The notes: a model not told the origin generated them from the sequence alone. A stretch of 64,000 nucleotides of DNA from Streptococcus oralis subsp. tigurinus AZ_3a (GCA_000344275.1 AORU01000008.1:1-64000), one strand, 5' to 3'; shown: positions 9,149-17,620, counted from the stretch's first letter. Program-made: numbers and translations.

Positions 9149-9162
9149 GATAGGAGAAACCA

Positions 9163-11823
9163 ATGAAAACTACAAAAGAAAGATTAGCATCAGCTATTCA
9201 TACACCTTTAAACGAAACTCTATCTTTTTACAAGACAAGTCTAACAGGCTTAACTGAGGAACAGATAGAAAAGAATCGTGATTTATATGGTGAAAATACC
9301 ATCACCAAGGGTCAAGAAGACAGTATCCTCAAAAAGATTTACGAATCTATTATCAATCCATTTACAATCATTCTCCTGGTCATCGCTATGATTTCCATGG
9401 TGACCAATGTCTGGTTGGCGAAGCCTGGACAAGAAGATCCGACGACCTCTATCATCATCGTTGTCCTAGTCCTCATTTCTGGTGGCATACGCTTTGTCCA
9501 AGAATTGCGGAGTGACAAGGCTGCGACCAATCTTTCAAAAATGATTGTGAATACAGCCACGGTTATTCGCGAAGGCCAGAGTTTAGAGATCGCAATTGAA
9601 GATTTGGTCGTTGGAGATATAGTCAAATTGAGTGCTGGGGATATGATTCCGGCAGACCTCCTTTTGATTGAATCACGTGATTTCTTTGTTCAACAGTCTG
9701 GCTTGACAGGTGAAAGTGATTCGGTTGAAAAATTGGCTTTGTCAAAAATGAGTCAGTCAAATTTTGATAGTCTGCTAGAAGCAGAAGCGCTCGCCTTTAT
9801 GGGAACCAACGTGATATCAGGAAGTGCCAAGGCTTTGATTCTAGCGGTCGGTGATGACACCATGATGGGAGAGATCGAGCAGACTCTCAATACTTATGAC
9901 GAGCCCACCTCTTTCGAACGGGATATGAACAGTATCTCCTGGCTTTTAATCCGTTTGATGTTGGTCATGGTTCCCATCGTATTTCTTTCCAATGGTTTGA
10001 CGGATGGAGATTGGTTAGAAGCTGGCGTATTTGCTTTGAGCGTGGGTGTCGGGCTTACACCTGAGATGCTTCCCATGATCATCACGGCCAGTCTAGCAAA
10101 AGGCTCCATTATCATGGCCAAGGAAAAAGTCGTCATTAAAAAACTCAATGCCATACAAGATCTAGGTGCTATTGATATCCTGTGTACGGATAAAACGGGA
10201 ACCCTCACCCAAGACGAAATTGTCCTTGAATATCCTTTGGATATACATGGGGATTTGGATTTATCTGTGTTGAGACGAGCCTACCTCAATTCCTATTTTC
10301 AAACCGGTTTGAAAAACTTGATGGACCGTGCCATTATCAGTAGAACCGAAAAAGAAGCTAAAGAACACGCTATTCTACAAAATTTGGATACTAGCTTTCA
10401 AAAAATAGATGAATTGCCCTTTGATTTTGAACGTAGACGGATGAGTGTCATCGTCAAGGATGAGAATGAAGCTGTTAGTTTGGTAACCAAGGGTGCCTTA
10501 GAGGAGATGCTTGCGATTTCAACCCATGTGGAATATCAAGGTCAGATTAGCCCTCTGACGGATGATATCCGAGTGGAAATCTTAAAAGAAGTGGACCAAC
10601 TCAATCAACAGGGCTTACGAGTCTTGGGAGTCGCTTATAAAACAGGCTTAAAGGAAGGTTTTGCTTACTCTGTTGAAGATGAAAAGGAGATGATTCTAAC
10701 AGGATATCTTGCCTTCCTAGATCCACCAAAACCATCTGCAGCCCCTGCTATCCAAGCTTTATTAGAGTATGGTGTTCAAACCAAGATCTTGACTGGGGAT
10801 AATGAGAAGGTAACCCAAGCAGTATGCGAAAAAGTTGGTTTAGACGTTGATCAAATCTTGTTGGGTTCTGATATTGATGCCATGACGGACGAAGAGTTGT
10901 CCCAAACAGTTGAGAAGGTGACTGTCTTTGCTAAACTCTCTCCGGATCAAAAAGCACGAATCATTTTACAAATCAAATCTAATGGACATTGTGTCGGCTA
11001 TATGGGAGATGGGATCAATGATGCCCCATCTATGAAAGTAGCCGATGTGGGGATTTCTGTTGATACAGCAGTAGATATTGCCAAAGAAACGGCTGATGTC
11101 ATTTTGCTAGATAAGGATTTGATGGTGCTTGAAAAAGGGCTGGTAGAAGGACGCAAAGTCTATGCCAACATGACCAAATATATCAAGATGACGGTCAGCT
11201 CTAATTTCGGGAATATTCTGTCACTCTTAGTGTCTGGTATCTTTTTACCTTTCCTCCCTATGGCTCCGATTCACTTGATTGTGTTAAACCTCGTCTACGA
11301 CCTTTCTTGCATTGCCTTGCCATTTGATAATGTGGATGAAGACTTTTTGAAACATCCTCATAAGTGGGAAGCCAAGTCTATTACTCGCTTTATGATTTGG
11401 ATGGGTCCGATTTCGTCTGCTTTTGATATTTTGACCTTTATCTTGCTCTATTTTGTCATTGTCCCAATGACGACAGGTCAAGCCTATGTTCACGGAGCAG
11501 AGTCTGCAACGGGCTTTATCATCCTGTTCCAGACAGGTTGGTTCATTGAATCCATGTGGTCCCAAACCATGGTCATCCATATGCTTCGTTCAGCAAAACT
11601 TCCTTTCTTACAAAGCCGTCCGTCATGGTTGGTTCTTGGGACAACCTTGCTAGCAGCCAGTTTTGTGACCTTCCTTCCCTATTCTTCAATTGCTGGTCTG
11701 CTTCATTTAACCCCTTTGAAACCAATTTATTTCCTCTTTTTGCTTTTGATAATTATTCTTTATATGATAAGTGTTACAGTTGTGAAACGAATCTATATCA
11801 AAAAATTTAGAAGTTGGTTATAA
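9163..11823 (+). CDS. mgtA: Magnesium-translocating P-type ATPase
   Basis: This 886-residue P3B-type ATPase uses ATP hydrolysis to drive Mg2+ uptake across the plasma membrane. Motifs appear in order: the actuator SGLTGES at about 178-184, the phosphorylation site CTDKTGTLTQ at about 341, the hinge MGDGINDAPSMKVADVG at about 621-637, and paired N- and C-terminal membrane segments. The N-terminal cation ATPase domain (LTEEQIEKNRDLYGEN) is complete. AGGAG precedes the ATG. Control is predicted at three levels: the M-box riboswitch, its terminator, and the leader-peptide hairpins. As I recall the pneumococcal order (M24 peptidase to spx), this gene is not there, which suggests an accessory insertion. 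Confidence 0.92.
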   Translation: MKTTKERLASAIHTPLNETLSFYKTSLTGLTEEQIEKNRDLYGENTITKGQEDSILKKIYESIINPFTIILLVIAMISMVTNVWLAKPGQEDPTTSIIIVVLVLISGGIRFVQELRSDKAATNLSKMIVNTATVIREGQSLEIAIEDLVVGDIVKLSAGDMIPADLLLIESRDFFVQQSGLTGESDSVEKLALSKMSQSNFDSLLEAEALAFMGTNVISGSAKALILAVGDDTMMGEIEQTLNTYDEPTSFERDMNSISWLLIRLMLVMVPIVFLSNGLTDGDWLEAGVFALSVGVGLTPEMLPMIITASLAKGSIIMAKEKVVIKKLNAIQDLGAIDILCTDKTGTLTQDEIVLEYPLDIHGDLDLSVLRRAYLNSYFQTGLKNLMDRAIISRTEKEAKEHAILQNLDTSFQKIDELPFDFERRRMSVIVKDENEAVSLVTKGALEEMLAISTHVEYQGQISPLTDDIRVEILKEVDQLNQQGLRVLGVAYKTGLKEGFAYSVEDEKEMILTGYLAFLDPPKPSAAPAIQALLEYGVQTKILTGDNEKVTQAVCEKVGLDVDQILLGSDIDAMTDEELSQTVEKVTVFAKLSPDQKARIILQIKSNGHCVGYMGDGINDAPSMKVADVGISVDTAVDIAKETADVILLDKDLMVLEKGLVEGRKVYANMTKYIKMTVSSNFGNILSLLVSGIFLPFLPMAPIHLIVLNLVYDLSCIALPFDNVDEDFLKHPHKWEAKSITRFMIWMGPISSAFDILTFILLYFVIVPMTTGQAYVHGAESATGFIILFQTGWFIESMWSQTMVIHMLRSAKLPFLQSRPSWLVLGTTLLAASFVTFLPYSSIAGLLHLTPLKPIYFLFLLLIIILYMISVTVVKRIYIKKFRSWL

Positions 11824-11907
11824 ATTGAATTTGTCAAGAAAAAAGTACGAAAATCGCGAAAAAAGTTAATTTTTTTTAAAAATAGGTCGCAAGTCGGATG
11901 CTTTTTA

Positions 11908-11916
11908 TGGTATAAT
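11908..11916 (+). promoter_or_regulatory. Extended -10 promoter of spx
   Basis: TGgTATAAT at 11908-11916, 42 bases before the start of the Spx gene. No convincing -35 is seen. Confidence 0.65.
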
Positions 11917-11957
11917 AGACTAAACTGATAGTAACATGTAGCGAAAGGGGTAGGTAC

Positions 11958-12356
11958 ATGATCAAAATTTATACAGTCTCAAGTTGTACTAGCTGTAAAA
12001 AAGCGAAAACCTGGCTCAATGCCCACCAGTTAAGTTATAAAGAACAAAATCTCGGTAAAGAAGGAATTACAAGAGAAGAGTTATTAGATATTCTCACGAA
12101 AACAGATAATGGAATTGCCAGTATCGTTTCGTCAAAAAACCGCTACGCTAAGGCACTTGGAGTTGACATCGAGGATTTGAGTGTCAATGAAGTGCTTAAC
12201 TTAATCATGGAAACACCACGGATCTTAAAGAGTCCGATTCTCGTTGACGAGAAGCGCCTGCAAGTCGGCTATAAAGAAGATGATATCCGTGCCTTCTTGC
12301 CACGCTCTGTCCGTAATGTAGAAAATGCAGAAGCACGTCTACGTGCAGCTCTATAA
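11958..12356 (+). CDS. spx: Spx-family transcriptional regulator
   Basis: Spx proteins bind the C-terminal domain of the RNA polymerase alpha subunit and redirect transcription under thiol or oxidative stress; streptococci usually have two paralogues. This 132-residue protein has the ArsC-like fold and the redox switch CTSC at residues 10-13 (SSCTSCKKAKTWL), plus the conserved RILKSPILVDEKRLQVGY block. The basic C-terminus SVRNVENAEARLRAAL is Spx-like. GAAAGGGGTAGGT precedes the ATG. Which paralogue this is (spxA1 or spxA2) cannot be settled from the sequence alone. Confidence 0.88.
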   Translation: MIKIYTVSSCTSCKKAKTWLNAHQLSYKEQNLGKEGITREELLDILTKTDNGIASIVSSKNRYAKALGVDIEDLSVNEVLNLIMETPRILKSPILVDEKRLQVGYKEDDIRAFLPRSVRNVENAEARLRAAL

Positions 12357-12361
12357 AACAT

Positions 12362-12396
12362 CAAGGCTGGGAGTGACTCCTGGCCTTGTTTTCTCT
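12362..12396 (+). terminator. Terminator after spx
   Basis: CAAGGC (12362-12367) pairs with GCCTTG (12383-12388) around an inner GGAG/CTCC stem, followed by TTTTCTCTTTT. Confidence 0.8.
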
Positions 12397-12422
12397 TTTA
12401 TTTCAAAATCATGTGAGGAATT

Positions 12423-12992
12423 ATGAAAAAGTTACTAATTGCTAGTTTTGCCCTCCTCTTTTTGCTTGCGGGATGTGGGCAAAAAAAGGAAACCCCTGCT
12501 GCTTCTACAACAGCATCTGACCCCATCCAATCAAACCTTCCCGTTTTGGACAATGCCGAAAAGAATACGGTTGTCACCAAGACCTTATTGATGCCGAAGT
12601 CAGAAAATGGAACGCAGCAGATTCAGACTATTACCTATAAAGGCAATCAATTTTTGACCTTGACCATTCAGCAAAAACGACCTGTCGGGGATGAACTCAA
12701 GAACTTTATCTCTGAAAATGGCCTAGAGGAGACGCAAAAAGCGCTTCAAGAAGCTGAAGAGAAGGATGAGACCATCCAAGAGGCACGCAAACTAGCAGGA
12801 TTTACACTGGAAACCAAGCTACTCAGCGAGACCGAAATCCAGACAACAACGACTTATGATTTTCAAGTATTGGATGTCAAAAAGGCATCTCAGATCGAAT
12901 ATTTAAAAAATATCGGTCTTGAAAATCTCTTAAAAAACGAACCTAGCCAATATATTGCAGACAGAGTGGCAAATGGGGCGACAGAACAATAG
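12423..12992 (+). CDS. Lipoprotein, DUF1307/YehR-like
   Basis: This 189-residue protein has a lipoprotein signal peptide with lipobox LLAGC (Cys at residue 19), so it should be anchored outside the plasma membrane. The mature part has a short low-complexity linker (ETPAASTTASD), then a domain with repeated short strands (QTITYKGNQFLTLTIQQKR) and a glutamate-rich helix, resembling DUF1307/YehR lipoproteins of unknown function. It is flanked by the spx terminator and the ireB promoter and so is probably expressed on its own or by readthrough from spx. Confidence 0.7.
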   Translation: MKKLLIASFALLFLLAGCGQKKETPAASTTASDPIQSNLPVLDNAEKNTVVTKTLLMPKSENGTQQIQTITYKGNQFLTLTIQQKRPVGDELKNFISENGLEETQKALQEAEEKDETIQEARKLAGFTLETKLLSETEIQTTTTYDFQVLDVKKASQIEYLKNIGLENLLKNEPSQYIADRVANGATEQ

Positions 12993-13019
12993 AAAATCCA
13001 AATTAATAGACTGACTTAT

Positions 13020-13048
13020 TTGTAGAACGTCAGGGAATGTGCTATAAT
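13020..13048 (+). promoter_or_regulatory. Promoter of the ireB-ruvX operon
   Basis: TTGTAG (13020-13025), a 17-base spacer and TGcTATAAT (-10 at 13043-13048), 31 bases before the ireB start. Confidence 0.75.
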
Positions 13049-13078
13049 AGTACTATTCTAAGGAAAGAGGGTGTTAGA

Positions 13079-13345
13079 ATGGGATTTACTGAAGAAACTG
13101 TACGGTTTAAATTGGATGATTCCAATAAGAAAGAAATTAGCGAAACGTTGACAGATGTTTATGCTTCTTTGAATGACAAGGGCTACAATCCGATTAACCA
13201 GATCGTCGGTTATGTATTGAGTGGAGACCCTGCCTACGTTCCTCGTTACAACAATGCACGAAATCAAATCCGTAAGTATGAGCGTGATGAAATTGTTGAA
13301 GAACTGGTACGCTACTACCTTAAAGGACAAGGAGTCGATCTATAA
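13079..13345 (+). CDS. ireB: IreB-family regulatory phosphoprotein (UPF0297)
   Basis: This 88-residue protein matches IreB over its full length: [11 protein letters not shown] at the N-terminus, then [20 protein letters not shown], then [20 protein letters not shown]. In Enterococcus faecalis IreB is phosphorylated by the PASTA kinase IreK and restrains cephalosporin resistance; the streptococcal role is inferred. The frame opens earlier (13037), but that start overlaps the -10 element. The ATG at 13079 follows AAAGAGGGTG and gives the conserved N-terminus. It is followed 3 bases later by ruvX, an arrangement conserved in Firmicutes. Confidence 0.88.
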
Positions 13346-13348
13346 TCT

Positions 13349-13768
13349 ATGAGAATTATGGGATTGGACGTCGGTTCAAAAACAGTAGGGGTGGCTATTA
13401 GCGATCCCCTAGGCTTCACCGCTCAGGGACTTGAAATCATCCAAATCAATGAGGATCAAGGCCAGTTTGGTTTTGACCGTATCAAGGAATTGGTTGACAG
13501 CTATAAGGTAGAACGCTTTGTAGTAGGTTTGCCAAAAAACATGAACAATACCAGCGGCCCACGAGTAGAAGCTAGTCAAGCCTACGGAGCAAAATTAGAA
13601 GAACTCTTTGGTTTGCCAGTAGACTATCAGGATGAGCGCTTGACAACGGTCGCTGCGGAGCGTATGTTGATTGAACAAGCAGATATCAGCCGTAACAAAC
13701 GCAAGAAAGTTATTGATAAGTTGGCTGCTCAGCTGATTTTGCAAAATTATTTAGATAGAAAATTTTAA
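13349..13768 (+). CDS. ruvX: RuvX/YqgF putative Holliday junction resolvase
   Basis: This 139-residue RNase H-like protein has [16 protein letters not shown] at residues 4-19 (catalytic Asp), [15 protein letters not shown] at about 69-83 and a final conserved Asp region ([15 protein letters not shown]). Family members resolve branched DNA or process pre-16S rRNA, and the literature supports both. It is cytoplasmic. It starts 3 bases after ireB and precedes a DUF1292 gene in one operon. Confidence 0.88.
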   Translation: MRIMGLDVGSKTVGVAISDPLGFTAQGLEIIQINEDQGQFGFDRIKELVDSYKVERFVVGLPKNMNNTSGPRVEASQAYGAKLEELFGLPVDYQDERLTTVAAERMLIEQADISRNKRKKVIDKLAAQLILQNYLDRKF

Positions 13769-13783
13769 GACAGAGGAGAAACT

Positions 13784-14089
13784 ATGTCACACGATCACAA
13801 CCATGACCACGAAGAACGTGAATTGATTACACTAGTAGACGAGCAAGGAAATGAAACCTTGTTTGAAATTCTTTTGACCATCGATGGGAAAGAAGAATTT
13901 GGTAAAAACTATGTTCTGCTAGTGCCAGTTAACGCAGAAGAAGATGAAAATGGTGAAGTTGAAATCCAAGCTTACTCATTCATCGAAAATGAAGACGGAA
14001 CAGAAGGCGAATTGCAACCAATCCCAGAAGACTCAGAAGATGAATGGAACATGATTGAAGAAGTCTTCAACAGCTTTATGGAGGAGTAA
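13784..14089 (+). CDS. DUF1292 domain protein
   Basis: This 101-residue, strongly acidic protein starts with a histidine/aspartate-rich stretch ([13 protein letters not shown]) that could bind metal ions, followed by the DUF1292 core ([20 protein letters not shown] and [20 protein letters not shown]). The function is unknown. Its place after ireB and ruvX is conserved in many Firmicutes. GAGGAG precedes the ATG by 7 bases. The array of hairpins at 14091-14291 lies directly behind its stop codon and is therefore transcribed with it. Confidence 0.8.
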   Translation: MSHDHNHDHEERELITLVDEQGNETLFEILLTIDGKEEFGKNYVLLVPVNAEEDENGEVEIQAYSFIENEDGTEGELQPIPEDSEDEWNMIEEVFNSFMEE

Positions 14090-14090
14090 A

Positions 14091-14291
14091 AACATCCAGT
14101 GGATGTTTTTAGCCCTGCGCCAGAAATTAGAAACGCAGGAACGTCCGGGGGATATTTTTACCCCAGTTCCTTGAATTAAGGGAGAGCTGGTAAGTCTGGG
14201 AGACTGTATTAGCCCAACTCCTAAAAACTAGAAAGAGTTGGAACATCTAGTGGACGTCTTTAGCCCACGTTGAAATTCATAGTAGCTAGTG
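14091..14291 (+). repeat. Four tandem ~50-base units, each with two hairpins
   Basis: Units lie at 14091-14139, 14140-14190, 14191-14241 and 14242-14291. Each begins with a short hairpin (AACATCC/GGATGTT in unit 1, AGTCT/AGACT in unit 3). In units 1, 3 and 4 TTAGCCC or TAGCCC follows; unit 2 has TTACCCC there. A second stem comes next: CCTGCG/CGCAGG, CCAGTTC/GAGCTGG and CCAACTC/GAGTTGG in units 1-3. The stem sequences differ between units but keep pairing, so structure rather than sequence is conserved. Unit 4 is degenerate. A strong terminator follows at 14309. Confidence 0.75.
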
Positions 14292-14308
14292 ATTAGCTAA
14301 CCAGGTAA

Positions 14309-14340
14309 GAGGTCGGGATTTTAGTCCCGACCTCGTTTTT
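14309..14340 (+). terminator. Strong terminator of the ireB-ruvX operon
   Basis: GAGGTCGGGA (14309-14318) pairs perfectly with TCCCGACCTC (14325-14334), followed by GTTTTTTATTT. Confidence 0.9.
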
Positions 14341-14397
14341 TATTTGTAATCATACTTTGATACGGTAGTTGATTGGAATTTTGTTAAGGAGACATGT

Positions 14398-15648
14398 ATG
14401 TTTGAAGTAGAAGAATGGCTTCATAGTCGGATTGGTTTAAACTTTAGATCTGGTCTTGGACGAATGCAGCGAGCTGTGGATTTGTTGGGGAATCCTGAGA
14501 AGACTTATCCCATTATCCACGTAACAGGGACTAACGGTAAGGGGTCAACTATTGCCTTTATGAGGGAGTTGTTTGTTGCTCATGGTAAAAAAGTTGGTAC
14601 TTTTACCTCTCCTCATATCATCAGTATCCATGATCGAATCTGTATTAATGGGCAACCAATCGCTGGTGAAGACTTTGTCCGTATAGCTAACCAAGTCAAG
14701 GAGATGGAAAAAACTCTCTTAGAAACACATGATCAATTGTCTTTCTTTGAGTTGTTGACCCTGATTGCTTTGCTTTACTTTAAAGAGCAGGGAGTGGATC
14801 TAGTCCTGCTAGAGGTGGGAATTGGTGGTTTGCTTGACACGACTAATGTCGTAACAGGCGAGATTGCAGTTATTACTTCGATTGGTCTAGATCATCAGGA
14901 GACCTTGGGCGATAGTCTGGAGGAAATAGCCGAGCAGAAAGCCGGTATTTTCAAGGCTGGCAGGAAGGCGGTCATTGCTAGGCTCGCTCCAGAAGCTGAG
15001 CTTATCTGTCAAAAAAGAGCAAGAGAGTTAGCTGTTGAACTTTATCAAGCTGGGCGAGACTTCACCTTGAATGCGGGGGATTTTTCAAGTAGCCTAGCAA
15101 GTTTTTCACAGCTTGAAATCGGGTTGGAAGGTGCTTATCAGCAAGAAAATGCTTCCTTGGCTTTACAAACTTTTCTTCTGTTTATGGCGTCAAGAGAGGA
15201 AGGTGTCGAAGAAGAGCTTGTCAGACAGGCTTTGAAGGAGACACACTGGGCAGGTCGATTAGAACGGATTCGCCCGCAGATTTACCTAGATGGGGCTCAC
15301 AATCTTCCAGCTTTAACTCGTTTGGTCGAGTTTATCCAGGGGGAAATCCAGCAAGGATACCAGATTCATGTCCTTTTTGGTGCTCTTAAACGCAAGGATT
15401 ACCAAGGAATGTTGGGCTATCTATCTGAGCAGTTACCTCAGGTGGAACTTAAGGTAACAGGCTTTGACTACCAAGGATCTCTAGAAGAAAGCGATGTTTC
15501 TGGTTATAAACTGGTTGACTCTTATCGTGATTTTATCAGCAAATTTGAAGAAAATGCCAACAATCAGGACTTGCTTTTTGTGACGGGCTCTCTCTATTTT
15601 ATCTCGGAAGTACGAGCGGGTTTGGTGGGAGATCATGAGATTAGTTGA
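14398..15648 (+). CDS. folC: Bifunctional folylpolyglutamate synthase/dihydrofolate synthase
   Basis: FolC adds glutamate to dihydropteroate and extends the polyglutamate tail of folates, in the cytoplasm. The 416-residue protein has the Mur-ligase-type P-loop HVTGTNGKGST at about residues 41-51, the FTSPHIISIHDRI block at about 71-83, ELLTLIALLYF, and the C-terminal domain beginning around DGAHNLPALT at about 299. The start has AAGGAG 7 bases upstream. A promoter is not obvious in the short gap behind the preceding terminator. No other folate genes are adjacent. Confidence 0.9.
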   Translation: MFEVEEWLHSRIGLNFRSGLGRMQRAVDLLGNPEKTYPIIHVTGTNGKGSTIAFMRELFVAHGKKVGTFTSPHIISIHDRICINGQPIAGEDFVRIANQVKEMEKTLLETHDQLSFFELLTLIALLYFKEQGVDLVLLEVGIGGLLDTTNVVTGEIAVITSIGLDHQETLGDSLEEIAEQKAGIFKAGRKAVIARLAPEAELICQKRARELAVELYQAGRDFTLNAGDFSSSLASFSQLEIGLEGAYQQENASLALQTFLLFMASREEGVEEELVRQALKETHWAGRLERIRPQIYLDGAHNLPALTRLVEFIQGEIQQGYQIHVLFGALKRKDYQGMLGYLSEQLPQVELKVTGFDYQGSLEESDVSGYKLVDSYRDFISKFEENANNQDLLFVTGSLYFISEVRAGLVGDHEIS

Positions 15649-15673
15649 CCTTCTAGATTTAAGTTGCTATACT
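15645..15673 (+). promoter_or_regulatory. Promoter of the Ser/Gln-rich lipoprotein gene
   Basis: TTGACC (15645-15650), a 17-base spacer and TGcTATACT (-10 at 15668-15673). The -35 overlaps the folC stop codon. Confidence 0.75.
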
Positions 15674-15735
15674 GGGGATAGGAAAATTCAAAAACGATTT
15701 CAGAAATACATTAGCACAAAAGAAAGGAAGTCACT

Positions 15736-16194
15736 ATGAAAACGAAAATATTCACACTTTCTATTGCTTCTTTAGCAATTCTTAGTCTTTTAGTAGCTTG
15801 TGGACCTAAGGAACAAGCATCTACCCAGCCATCTGCTCAACAATCATCTACTCAACAAGAATCATCTTCTAGTGCTGCTACCAGTGCTAGTCAACCACAG
15901 GCGTCCTCAAGCCAGGACACTACTGCGGCAGCTCAACCGACTAATATTGATGGTACCTATACTGGAAAAGATGAGAACGACCAGATCACTCTTGTTGTAA
16001 CAGGCAAAACTGGTACATGGACTGAGGTCGAAGCAGATGGAGATAAGGAAATCAAGCAAGTCACCTTTGAGCCAGAAAATCAACGTGTCATTATCGGAGA
16101 TGATATTAAAATTTATGCGGTTAATGGTAATCAAATGATTATCGATGACATGGACCGAGAGGCAGCTGACCGAGTAGTCTTAACGAAGCAATAA
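15736..16194 (+). CDS. Lipoprotein with a Ser/Gln-rich linker
   Basis: This 152-residue protein has a signal peptide with lipobox LLVAC (Cys at residue 22). A low-complexity linker of about 45 residues rich in Ser, Gln, Ala and Thr (QSSTQQESSSSAATS) follows and should tether a small C-terminal domain outside the membrane. That domain (about 70-152) looks like a small beta-barrel: IDGTYTGKDENDQITLVV, then KQVTFEPENQRVIIGDD. I do not recognise the function. AAAGGAAG precedes the ATG. It is monocistronic, with its own promoter and terminator. Confidence 0.75.
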   Translation: MKTKIFTLSIASLAILSLLVACGPKEQASTQPSAQQSSTQQESSSSAATSASQPQASSSQDTTAAAQPTNIDGTYTGKDENDQITLVVTGKTGTWTEVEADGDKEIKQVTFEPENQRVIIGDDIKIYAVNGNQMIIDDMDREAADRVVLTKQ

Positions 16195-16220
16195 TGATTA
16201 AGTAAAAGTTCCAATGAGAT

Positions 16221-16250
16221 GAAAGCTGTCTTTTTGGAGCTTTTTTTCTT
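16221..16250 (+). terminator. Terminator after the lipoprotein gene
   Basis: AAAGCT (16222-16227) pairs with AGCTTT (16238-16243), followed by TTTTC. Confidence 0.65.
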
Positions 16251-16285
16251 GGAAAAGTAGCTGGCCGTTCTTTACTATTTTTTTA

Positions 16286-16302
16286 CTTAAAACGCTTACA
16301 AA
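16286..16302 (+). promoter_or_regulatory. Candidate CcpA (cre) site upstream of the alcohol dehydrogenase gene
   Basis: CTTAAAACGCTTACAAA matches the cre consensus WTGNAARCGNWWNCAWW except at positions 1 and 3. It lies 3 bases upstream of the -35 of the downstream promoter, a position compatible with CcpA action. Confidence 0.5.
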
Positions 16303-16305
16303 CAT

Positions 16306-16334
16306 TTGTAAAACTTCTTAGAAGGTCATATACT
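16306..16334 (+). promoter_or_regulatory. Promoter of the iron alcohol dehydrogenase gene
   Basis: TTGTAA (16306-16311), a 17-base spacer and TATACT (16329-16334), 45 bases before the start codon. Confidence 0.65.
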
Positions 16335-16379
16335 TATAGTAAGTAATCAAATAGCGCAGAGGCGCAGGAGGAAAAGCAT

Positions 16380-17531
16380 ATGGCTACATTTTACGTTCCA
16401 TCAGTTAACCTTATTGGTAAGGGTGTTGTAAATGAAGTAGGTCCGTATATCAAGGAACTGGGGTATAAGAAGGCCCTTTTGGTGACAGACAAGTTCATCG
16501 AAGGAAGTGATATTTTACCTAAGGTCCTAAAACCATTAGATGCTGAAGGGATCGAATATGTGATCTTTAGCGATGTGGAGCCAAATCCGACTTGTAAGAA
16601 CGTCACAGATGGAGTGGCTGCCCTGAAAGAGCATGGATGTGACTTCATCATCAGTCTTGGAGGAGGATCTCCTCAGGATGCGGCTAGCTGTATCTCTATC
16701 ATCGCCACAAATGGTGGAAAACCACAGGACTACGAAGGCCTTCACAAGTCTGCTAAAAAAGGGTTGCCAGTGGTTGCGATCAATACAACAGCTGGAACTT
16801 CTGCAGAAATTACGATTAACTATGTCATTACTGACGAAGAACGCAAGGTCAAGATGGTAATGGTTGATAAGAACAGCCTCGCTCTTATCTCTGTCAATGA
16901 TCCAGAACTCATGCTTTCAAAACCGAAAGGATTGACAGCAGCGACAGGTATGGATGCTCTTACTCACGCTGTCGAAGCCTTGGTAACACCAGGTGCTTAT
17001 AATGTGACCAAGAAACTCTCTATCGGAGCTATCGAACTCATCAAGGAGTACCTCCCTCGTGCCGTAGCAAATGGCCACGATATTGAAGCGCGTGAGGCGA
17101 TGGTCAATGCCATCTTCCTCGGTGGTATGAGCTTTAACAATGCTGGTTTGGGCTATGTTCACTCTATGGCTCACCAACTCGGTGCGGTATATAACTTGCC
17201 ACATGGTGTCTGCTGTGCCATGCTTCTCCCAGTTGTAGAACGTGAAAATGCCAAACGTGTACCAGAAGCTTTTCGCAATGTAGCCAAGGCCTTGGGACTC
17301 CATGTTGAAGGGAAAACAGACCAGGAATGTGCTGACTATGCTATTGCTGAAATTGAGAAACTGTCTGAAACAGTAGGTATTCCGAAGAAACTCACTGAAC
17401 TCGGCATCGAAGAAAAAGACTTCGATTTTGACTACCTTTCTAAGAATGCTTTGAACGATGCATGTGCGCCAGGCAATCCATTTATGCCAACCTTAGAAGA
17501 AACTATTGCACTATACAAAGAACTCTTCTAA
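16380..17531 (+). CDS. Iron-containing alcohol dehydrogenase
   Basis: This 383-residue group III NAD(P)-dependent alcohol dehydrogenase carries the NAD-binding SLGGGSPQDAA at about residues 94-104, NTTAGTSAE at about 139, and the metal-ligand region TGMDALTHAVEALV (about 194-207) and GYVHSMAHQLGAVYNLPHGVCC (about 258-280), which supply the Asp and His ligands. It should interconvert alcohols and aldehydes or ketones with NAD(P)H, possibly for fermentation balance. AGGAGG precedes the ATG. It has its own promoter and terminator, so co-regulation with the following biosynthetic operon is not shown. My recollection of the pneumococcal order has no such gene here. Confidence 0.88.
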   Translation: MATFYVPSVNLIGKGVVNEVGPYIKELGYKKALLVTDKFIEGSDILPKVLKPLDAEGIEYVIFSDVEPNPTCKNVTDGVAALKEHGCDFIISLGGGSPQDAASCISIIATNGGKPQDYEGLHKSAKKGLPVVAINTTAGTSAEITINYVITDEERKVKMVMVDKNSLALISVNDPELMLSKPKGLTAATGMDALTHAVEALVTPGAYNVTKKLSIGAIELIKEYLPRAVANGHDIEAREAMVNAIFLGGMSFNNAGLGYVHSMAHQLGAVYNLPHGVCCAMLLPVVERENAKRVPEAFRNVAKALGLHVEGKTDQECADYAIAEIEKLSETVGIPKKLTELGIEEKDFDFDYLSKNALNDACAPGNPFMPTLEETIALYKELF

Positions 17532-17582
17532 ATATCAAGTAGAGTGGAAGAAACTTATTCTTCAAAATATAAATAATATTGG

Positions 17583-17612
17583 AAAGAACTATCATTTTGG
17601 TAGTTCTTTTTT
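17583..17612 (+). terminator. Terminator after the alcohol dehydrogenase gene
   Basis: AAAGAACTA (17583-17591) pairs perfectly with TAGTTCTTT (17601-17609), followed by TTT. It separates the dehydrogenase from the glycosyltransferase operon. Confidence 0.85.
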
Positions 17613-17620
17613 AAAAAATT

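Noticed and set aside
16303..16322. Rex box before the alcohol dehydrogenase gene
   Set aside because: TTGTAAAACTTCTTA keeps only one half of the TTGTGA-N6-TCACAA palindrome.
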